DNA of 19,062 bases from an uncultured Paracoccaceae bacterium (lineage in GTDB: Bacteria > Pseudomonadota > Alphaproteobacteria > Rhodobacterales > Rhodobacteraceae). The notes beneath the pieces were generated by a model that saw only the letters and a list, made by a program, of their open reading frames with translations, was not told the origin of the DNA and did no database searches. A program made the position numbers and the translations under genes. Shown piece by piece: positions 13,775 through 19,062 of the stretch (positions within the stretch are counted from its first letter, which is position 1; every line of letters begins with the position of its first letter). Location of the stretch: contig CALESR010000194.1 of assembly GCA_937907485.1 (NCBI GenBank), positions 1 to 19,062 of the forward strand, written 5' to 3'.

Positions 13775-13984
13775 CCTCGCAGACAGCGTCAGTGCATCCA
13801 TCGAACTCAGGACATTGGGTGGCCCGAGCAATGGACCAAGAAAGCTCAGATGGCCAATCCCCGGCCCGAGGCGGGAAGTTGGCCTTTGTGTCAGCCGCCC
13901 GACAGCCGCAGCGGCGCGGTGCCCCTAGGGTGGGGGATAGCTGGCCCGCGCGGGCCGAGCCAAACTGACGGATCCGGAGGAACC

Positions 13985-16900
13985 ATGACGGCCCCAGCAT
14001 CGACCGCCACCGCCAAACCCACACGTCTCGACGACCGGTATACCCTGACTCAGGGCACGGCCTTCATGTCGGGCAATCAGGCGCTGGTGCGGTTGCCGAT
14101 CCAGCAGCGGCTGCAGGATCAGGCGGCGGGGCTGAACACCGGGGGCTTCATCTCGGGGTATAGGGGTTCGCCTCTCGGGCGTTATGACATGGAACTGTGG
14201 AGCGCCGCCACGCAACTGCAAGGGCTGGGCATCACCTTTCAGCCCGGCGTGAACGAGGATCTGGCAGCAACCGCCGTCTGGGGATCGCAGAATGTCGGGC
14301 TGTTGCCGGGCGCGCGGGTCGAGGGGGTCTTTGGCCTCTGGTATGGCAAGGGGCCGGGGGTCGATCGCTCGGGCGACGTGTTCAAGCACGCCAATCTGGC
14401 CGGGACCAGCCCCAAGGGCGGCGTTCTGGTGCTGGCCGGCGATGACCACGGCGCCAAATCTTCGACCACGGCGCACCAGTCGGAACCGGCGCTGATGGCA
14501 GCGGGCATGCCAATCCTCGCGCCGTCAAATGTGCAGGAAATCCTCGACTATGGCCTGCATGGCATCGCGCTCAGCCGGTTCAGCGGGTGCTGGGTGGCGA
14601 TGAAGTTGGTGACCGACGTGGTCGAGAGCGCCTCGACCGTCGATGTCGGTCTGGACCGCGTCAAGCCGGTGATCCCGCCGGTGCCGCCGATACCGGGCGG
14701 GGTTTCGATCCGACTGCATGACATGCCGCAAGTTCAGGAGGGGCGGCTTTACATGGCCAAGCTGCCGCTGTCGGTGGGGTACGCGCGCGCCAACGGACTG
14801 AACCGGGTAGTGGCGGGCGGCGCCGAAGCCAAGATCGGCATCATCACGGCGGGCAAGTCCTTTGCCGACACGATGCAGGCGCTGGCCGAAATGGGCCTCG
14901 ACGCCGAAGGCGCCGGGATTGCGGTGTTGAAGCTGGGCATGGTCTTTCCGCTGGACCCCGAAGCCGTGGGCAAATTCGCCGCCGGCAAGACGACGCTGCT
15001 GGTGATCGAAGAAAAGCGCCCGCTGATCGAAAATCAGGTCAAGGCAACGCTGTTCGACGCCGCGCTGCCCGAGGCGCCCAAGGTGCTGGGCAAGGCCCTG
15101 CTGTCGGCGGTGGGGGAATTGGCGCCGAACGTCATCGCCCATGCCATCGCCAAGGTTCTGGGCAACGAGGCGCTGGCAACCGAGGTTCCTCTGGCTCCGG
15201 CGATGAAATTCGATGCCAATGGCCGGCCGATTCTTGGCCCGATGCGGTTGCCCAGCTTTTGCTCGGGCTGCCCGCACAACACCTCGACCCGACTGCCCGA
15301 CGGCAGCCGCGCGCTGGCCGGGATCGGCTGCCACACCATCGCCGCGCTGAACTCGCCGCAAAACACCATGACCGTCTCGCACATGGGTGGTGAGGGGGTT
15401 CTGTGGACCGGGCAAGCCCCGTTTACCGACGAACCGCATGTCTTTGCCAACATGGGCGACGGCACCTATTTCCATTCGGGGCTGCTGGCGATCCGGCAGG
15501 CGGTGGCCGCCAAGGCGACCATGACCTACAAACTGCTGTACAACGGATTTGTCTCGATGACCGGCGGGCAGCCGGTGGATGGCGAATTGTCGGTGCCGCG
15601 CACCATCCTGCAACTGCAATCCGAGGGGGTTGCCCATATCATCGTGGTCACCGAGGACGTCGAGCGGGTGCGCGCCCTTGGCCTGCCCGCCGGGGTGCCG
15701 ATCCGTCCGCGCAGCGAATTGGACGCCGTCCAGCGCGAGATGCGGGCCATGAAGGGCGTCACCGTGTTGATCTACGACCAGGCCTGCGCCACCGAGCGGC
15801 GCCGCCTGCGCAAGCGCGGCAAATGGGCGGACCCCAAGATCCGCACCTTCATCCACCCGGAAATCTGCGAGGGCTGCGGGGATTGCGGCCAGAAATCCGG
15901 CTGCCTGTCGATCGAGCCACTGGACACCGATCTGGGCCGCAAGCGACAGATCAACCAGTCGTCGTGCAACAAGGATTTCTCGTGCGTGCAGGGATTCTGC
16001 CCCAGCTTTGTCACCGTGCATGGCGCCGAGTTGCGCGTCAGCGCCGCAGCGGCGGGGGTTCAGGCCCCGGCGAACGCCGATCTGCCACTGCCGCAAACGG
16101 CGCTGACCCGCGACCAGCTGGGCGTGCTGATCACCGGGATCGGGGGCACCGGCGTCGTGACCGTGGGTGCGATCCTGTCGATGGCGGCGCATCTGGACGG
16201 GCTGGCGGTGTCTACGCTCGACGTGACAGGGCTGGCGCAGAAATACGGGGCGGTGATGACGCATATGCGGCTGGCCCATGACCCGGCAAAGCTGACCAGT
16301 TCGCGTCTGGCGATGGGCGAGGCCGATGTCGTGGTCGGCTGCGATCTGCTGGTGACGGCGGGCGACGAGGCCCTGAGCCGCCTGCGCAAGGGCAGCGCGC
16401 AACTGGTCGTCAACAGTGAAGAGGTGCCGACCTCGGAGTTCTCGCGCAACCCCGACTGGGCCTTTGCCACCGGCCCTCTGATGGCGCGGCTGAACGCGAT
16501 GGCTGCAGGGCGCCTCGCGATGGTCAATGCCGTGGATCTGGCGACGGCGCTGTGCGGCGATGCGGTGTTCGCCAATATCCTGCTGCTGGGTGTCACGTGG
16601 CAAAAGGGCTTGCTGCCGGTCTCGCTGGAGGCCCTGCAGCAGGCGATCCGGCTGAACGGCGTCAAAGTCGAGATGAACCTTGCCGCCTTTGCCTGGGGGC
16701 GGGCCTTTGCCGTCGATCCGGCGAAGGTGAGTGCCGCCGCCAGCAAGGCCGACGGCAGCGGCACCGTGTCGCCCTTTGCCCCGGCGGTGATGGACAGCCT
16801 TTCGGACATCATCGCCGACCGGGTCCGGCGTCTGACAGCCTATCAGAACGCCGGCTATGGCGCGGCCTATGCGGCGCGGTTGCAGGCCTTGGCCACGGCG

Positions 16901-17416
16901 GGGGTGCCCGAGGCCACGTTGAAGACCGTCGCGCGGCAGTATTACCGCCTGCTGGCGAACAAGGATGAGTTCGAGGTCGGGCGGCTCTATTCCGATCCCG
17001 CGTTCCGTATGAGTCTTGCCCAGCAATTCGAGGGCGATCTCAAGGTGCACTTTCACATCGGCGGCGGCTGGCTGGCCTGCAAGGACGCTACCGGCGCCGC
17101 GGCGAAGTCCGAGAAAAGCTGGATGATGCCGCAGGCGATGGCGCTGCTGGGCCGTTTGCGCGGGCTGCGCGGCACCGTGCTGGACCCGTTCCGCAATTCG
17201 GACGAGCGCAAGCTGGCCCGGGATCTGCGCGCATGGTTCGAGGCCGATCTCGACCGTATCGCCGCCGCGCCCGATGACCAGACCCTTGCCGGGCTGGCCG
17301 CGTGGCCCGAGGCCGTGCGCGGCTTTGGCCCGGTGCGCGAGCGCAGCGCCAAGTCGGCGCTTGCCGCCCGTGACGCCCTGCTGAACCCACCGGCACCCAG
17401 TCTGGCGGCGGAATAG
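13985..17416 (+). CDS. Single-chain indolepyruvate ferredoxin oxidoreductase family protein
   Basis: This 1143-residue enzyme should oxidatively decarboxylate an aryl or branched 2-keto acid to its acyl-CoA with TPP, iron-sulfur clusters and an electron carrier such as ferredoxin. The N-terminal alpha-type region includes NTGGFISGYRGSPLGRYD. A cluster-type motif FCSGCPHN (Cys426, Cys429) and GIGCHT (Cys449) precede the TPP motif NMGDGTYFHSG (489 onward, GDG 491-493). Ferredoxin-like cysteines follow: CEGCGDCGQKSGC (628-640) and CNKDFSCVQGFC (661-672). The gamma-type domain starts at LITGIGGTGVVTVGA (715 on), and a long C-terminal extension typical of the fused proteobacterial form completes it. 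The ATG at 13985 has GGAGG four bases upstream; the frame is open 45 codons further but that part lacks family features. It leads an operon with an enolase-superfamily gene 10 bases downstream. Its true keto acid is not shown by the sequence. Confidence 0.92.
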   Translation: MTAPASTATAKPTRLDDRYTLTQGTAFMSGNQALVRLPIQQRLQDQAAGLNTGGFISGYRGSPLGRYDMELWSAATQLQGLGITFQPGVNEDLAATAVWGSQNVGLLPGARVEGVFGLWYGKGPGVDRSGDVFKHANLAGTSPKGGVLVLAGDDHGAKSSTTAHQSEPALMAAGMPILAPSNVQEILDYGLHGIALSRFSGCWVAMKLVTDVVESASTVDVGLDRVKPVIPPVPPIPGGVSIRLHDMPQVQEGRLYMAKLPLSVGYARANGLNRVVAGGAEAKIGIITAGKSFADTMQALAEMGLDAEGAGIAVLKLGMVFPLDPEAVGKFAAGKTTLLVIEEKRPLIENQVKATLFDAALPEAPKVLGKALLSAVGELAPNVIAHAIAKVLGNEALATEVPLAPAMKFDANGRPILGPMRLPSFCSGCPHNTSTRLPDGSRALAGIGCHTIAALNSPQNTMTVSHMGGEGVLWTGQAPFTDEPHVFANMGDGTYFHSGLLAIRQAVAAKATMTYKLLYNGFVSMTGGQPVDGELSVPRTILQLQSEGVAHIIVVTEDVERVRALGLPAGVPIRPRSELDAVQREMRAMKGVTVLIYDQACATERRRLRKRGKWADPKIRTFIHPEICEGCGDCGQKSGCLSIEPLDTDLGRKRQINQSSCNKDFSCVQGFCPSFVTVHGAELRVSAAAAGVQAPANADLPLPQTALTRDQLGVLITGIGGTGVVTVGAILSMAAHLDGLAVSTLDVTGLAQKYGAVMTHMRLAHDPAKLTSSRLAMGEADVVVGCDLLVTAGDEALSRLRKGSAQLVVNSEEVPTSEFSRNPDWAFATGPLMARLNAMAAGRLAMVNAVDLATALCGDAVFANILLLGVTWQKGLLPVSLEALQQAIRLNGVKVEMNLAAFAWGRAFAVDPAKVSAAASKADGSGTVSPFAPAVMDSLSDIIADRVRRLTAYQNAGYGAAYAARLQALATAGVPEATLKTVARQYYRLLANKDEFEVGRLYSDPAFRMSLAQQFEGDLKVHFHIGGGWLACKDATGAAAKSEKSWMMPQAMALLGRLRGLRGTVLDPFRNSDERKLARDLRAWFEADLDRIAAAPDDQTLAGLAAWPEAVRGFGPVRERSAKSALAARDALLNPPAPSLAAE

Positions 17417-17426
17417 GAGTTCCCCG

Positions 17427-18581
17427 ATGATCGACACCTCAACCATCCTGTCCACCCTCGCCGTCACCGCGGTCGAGCCCTTCATCCTGAACATCCCGAT
17501 AGCCACCCCGGTCAAGACGCCAATGGGAATCGTCACCTCGACCGTGGCGCTGCTGGTCCGCGTGACCACGACGCAGGGCGAGCAGGGCTGGGGCGAGGTC
17601 TGGTGCAATTTCCCGCGGTTCAGCGCCTATAACCGTGCGGTCGTATTGACCAAAATCATCCAGCCCTATCTGAAATCGCGCAGCTTTTCCGGCCCGCACG
17701 AGGCTTTTGCCGCGATGAACGCCGCCGCCAACGTGCTGCGGCTGCAATCGGGCGATACCGGCGCCATCGCTTCGGCCATTGCCGGGGTGGATATCGCGCT
17801 GTGGGATATTGTCGGCAAGCGCGAGGGCCAGCCGATCTGGAAACTGTTGGGCGGCAAGGTGGGGGTGATCGACACCTATGCGAGTCTCGCGCGCTCGCAT
17901 GGCGCCGACGAGATGATCGAAGACGGCATGAAGCGCGGCTTTCGCGGCTTCAAGCTGCGTTGCTGGGGCAACCCCGACCAGCACATCGGCGCCTATCACA
18001 AGGCCCGCGCGCAGATCGGCCCGGACATGGAACTGATGACCGACTGCAACTCGTCGTGGGATCTGGACAAGGCGGCCGAGTGGTCGATGGCGTTTGACGG
18101 CCTGAACATGTCCTTCATCGAAGAGCCAATCCCGGTCGATTCGCCCCAGCACATCTGGCAGGATCTGGCCCGCCGCGCGCCGTGCAAAATCGCGGGCGGT
18201 GAAAACATGATCACCGAGGCGACACTGAGCGACGCCATCGAGGGGGATGTTTACGGCGTGGTGCAGCCTGATCTGTGCAAATACGGCGGTTTTACCGGGC
18301 TGGCGCCCATCGCGGCGCGGATCGTGGCAAAGGGCAAGCGCTATGCCCCGCATATCTTTTCCGGCGCGCCGGGGTTGCTGGCGTCGGCGCATATCCTCGC
18401 GGCGGCCAATGCCCCCGATGGCGCGCTGGAATACGGCATCGAATACAACCCGCCGCGCGACGATTTCGTGCGTCACCAGATCACCGATGGCAAGATCGAA
18501 ATCGGCGACGTGCCGGGTCTGGGCGTCGAGGTCGATCTGGAGCAGATCGGGCGCTATCTCGTCGCGACCCCGGATTGGTGA
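17427..18581 (+). CDS. Enolase-superfamily enzyme, mandelate racemase/muconate lactonizing type
   Basis: This 384-residue enzyme has the two-domain enolase fold, an N-terminal capping domain and a modified TIM barrel that abstracts a proton alpha to a carboxylate with Mg2+. Barrel residues can be read: GFKLRCW (Lys176-x-Arg178), metal ligands Asp206 (MTDCNSSW), Glu232 (FIEEPIP) and Glu259 (AGGEN), then Asp282 (QPDLCKYGG) with His309 (YAPHIFSG), the Asp-His dyad of the mandelate racemase subgroup, and Glu335 (LEYGIEY). These suggest an acid-sugar dehydratase, cycloisomerase or racemase. The second position of the usual KxK is Arg, which may mean that the His-Asp dyad is the sole base. A good ribosome site (AGGAG) precedes the ATG, 10 bases after the oxidoreductase stop; the GMC gene begins 5 bases after its own stop. 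The substrate cannot be told from sequence. Confidence 0.87.
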   Translation: MIDTSTILSTLAVTAVEPFILNIPIATPVKTPMGIVTSTVALLVRVTTTQGEQGWGEVWCNFPRFSAYNRAVVLTKIIQPYLKSRSFSGPHEAFAAMNAAANVLRLQSGDTGAIASAIAGVDIALWDIVGKREGQPIWKLLGGKVGVIDTYASLARSHGADEMIEDGMKRGFRGFKLRCWGNPDQHIGAYHKARAQIGPDMELMTDCNSSWDLDKAAEWSMAFDGLNMSFIEEPIPVDSPQHIWQDLARRAPCKIAGGENMITEATLSDAIEGDVYGVVQPDLCKYGGFTGLAPIAARIVAKGKRYAPHIFSGAPGLLASAHILAAANAPDGALEYGIEYNPPRDDFVRHQITDGKIEIGDVPGLGVEVDLEQIGRYLVATPDW

Positions 18582-18586
18582 GGCTG

Positions 18587-19062
18587 ATGGAGACCTTTGA
18601 TTTCATCGTCATCGGGGCGGGCTCGGCGGGGGCGGCCTGCGCGGCACGCCTGTCCGAGAGCGGTCGGCACAGCGTGCTGCTGCTGGAACCGGGCGAGGCG
18701 ACCGACAGTTTCAACCATCGCCTGCCGCTGGGCGTTGCCAATCTGGTCTATAACGACCGGCTGACCTGGCAGATGGAATCCGGGCCTGAGCCACATCTGG
18801 GGGGGCACAAGGTCTTTTCGCCGCGCGGTCTGGGGCTGGGCGGCTGCAGCGCGATCAACGGCATGATCTGGGCCATCGGCGCGGCCAAGGGCTGGGACGC
18901 CTGGACCGAGGCGGGCGCCATCGGCTGGGGCTGGGACGACATCAAGCCGGTGTTCCGCCGGATCGAAAGTTTTCCCGGCGGGCGCGACCTGCAACGCGGG
19001 CAAGACGGGCCGATCCACGTCGAATGGCAAAGGCCCGAACCGCTGGGCCGCGCTTTTCTAAA
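18587..19062 (+). CDS. GMC family FAD-dependent oxidoreductase, N-terminal part (runs off the right edge)
   Basis: The first 158 residues of a glucose-methanol-choline (choline dehydrogenase-like) oxidoreductase are present; family members have about 530-560. The FAD-binding motif is FIVIGAGSAGAACAARLSES (6-25) with the acidic strand end LLLEPGE (31-37). The GMC signature region is PRGLGLGGCSAINGMIWAIG (79-98), in which Cys replaces the more usual Ser of GGSSxxN. GWDAWTEAGAIGWGWDDI (101-118) is also typical of the family. The ATG at 18587 is 5 bases after the stop of the enolase-type gene, with GAGG just upstream of it, so the three genes form one operon. The enzyme should oxidise an alcohol or polyol to an aldehyde or ketone; the substrate pocket and catalytic His lie outside the window. 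Confidence 0.88.
   Translation, partial: METFDFIVIGAGSAGAACAARLSESGRHSVLLLEPGEATDSFNHRLPLGVANLVYNDRLTWQMESGPEPHLGGHKVFSPRGLGLGGCSAINGMIWAIGAAKGWDAWTEAGAIGWGWDDIKPVFRRIESFPGGRDLQRGQDGPIHVEWQRPEPLGRAFL

Larger units (their letters stand above)
13275..13984. other. Gene-free region between modE and the indolepyruvate oxidoreductase gene
   Basis: About 710 bases separate two divergently read units. Short frames exist on both strands, but none gives a recognisable protein or has a convincing start. The segment holds a 16-bp palindrome (13597-13612), a 64-base AT-rich patch (13711-13774), a TATAAT on the plus strand at 13378-13383 without a matching -35, and a 14-bp palindrome (13943-13956) in the leader of the downstream gene. 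It should contain the promoters of modE (leftward) and of the oxidoreductase operon (rightward). I find no tRNA, transposase fragment or clear attachment site. Confidence 0.55.

Noticed and set aside
13850..13984. 45-codon N-terminal extension of the indolepyruvate oxidoreductase
   Set aside because: The extension has no family features and includes a palindrome, while the ATG at 13985 has a GGAGG at good distance.
13275..13984. Replication origin with DnaA boxes or a dif site
   Set aside because: I looked for TTATCCACA-like boxes, parS and a dif-like 28-mer and found no convincing match; TTATTTCCAC at 13363 has an insertion. Only the composition change is reported.
14525..17608. Very long open frame (over 1000 codons) antisense to the oxidoreductase gene
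   Set aside because: It is antisense to an unmistakable protein with intact motifs. G/C-ending codons in high-GC genes leave an antisense frame free of stops. The translation is low-complexity (rich in His, Arg, Gln, Gly) and matches nothing I know.
1..19062. tRNA, rRNA, CRISPR arrays, riboswitches and prophage
   Set aside because: No cloverleaf-like block, regularly spaced repeat array, Moco or other riboswitch consensus, or phage gene was recognised by eye. A covariance-model search would be needed to exclude small RNAs.

Overview
The window looks like chromosomal (or large-replicon) DNA of an alphaproteobacterium, most likely of the Rhodobacteraceae. This rests on the very high GC content with G/C-ending codons, an RTX protein of the type common in that family, a short ModE-type regulator ahead of modABC, a LigM-like demethylase and a single-chain indolepyruvate oxidoreductase. 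The assignment is inferred from gene content; no 16S rRNA or housekeeping marker is present.

Layout. (1) 1-805, minus: N-terminal part of an RTX calcium-binding protein that runs off the left edge. (2) 806-1473: long non-coding leader with two inverted repeats, then a rho-independent terminator for the next gene. (3) 1518-2894, minus: a tetrahydrofolate-dependent O-demethylase of the LigM/GcvT type, divergent from a LysR-type regulator (2994-4166) that has two consecutive N-terminal winged-helix domains and may be translated from a leaderless mRNA. (4) 4170-5243, minus: DNA polymerase IV. (5) 5405-6376, plus: two adjacent, distantly paralogous small secreted proteins of unknown function, closed by a 13-bp hairpin. 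(6) 6508-10251, plus: a four-gene operon whose genes overlap by 1-4 bases, encoding a class III aminotransferase, a beta-keto acid cleavage enzyme (BKACE), a GNAT N-acetyltransferase and an acetylpolyamine-amidohydrolase-type deacetylase. (7) 10259-13274, minus: a modE-like gene, then modA, modB and modC for molybdate uptake, with a good ModE-box candidate just ahead of modA. (8) 13275-13984: about 700 bases without a gene, including a 64-base patch at 23% GC. (9) 13985 to the right edge, plus: a single-chain indolepyruvate ferredoxin oxidoreductase, an enolase-superfamily enzyme and the start of a GMC oxidoreductase.

The most interesting region is the four-gene operon. Its activities fit an acetyl-protected route for a beta-amino acid that also carries a distal amine: N-acetylation of the distal amine, transamination of the beta-amine to a beta-keto acid, cleavage with acetyl-CoA to acetoacetate plus an acyl-CoA two carbons shorter, and final deacetylation. 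The known N6-acetyl-beta-lysine pathway (through 6-acetamido-3-oxohexanoate and 4-acetamidobutanoate to GABA) has this logic, so I propose that pathway or a close relative with a BKACE as the cleaving enzyme. The substrate is inference.

A second large-scale signal is strand composition. Left of about 13.3 kb the plus strand is mostly C-richer than G, even across genes on opposite strands. Right of about 13.98 kb it is mostly G-richer. The change coincides with the AT-rich gap and suggests a replication-strand switch or a rearrangement junction.
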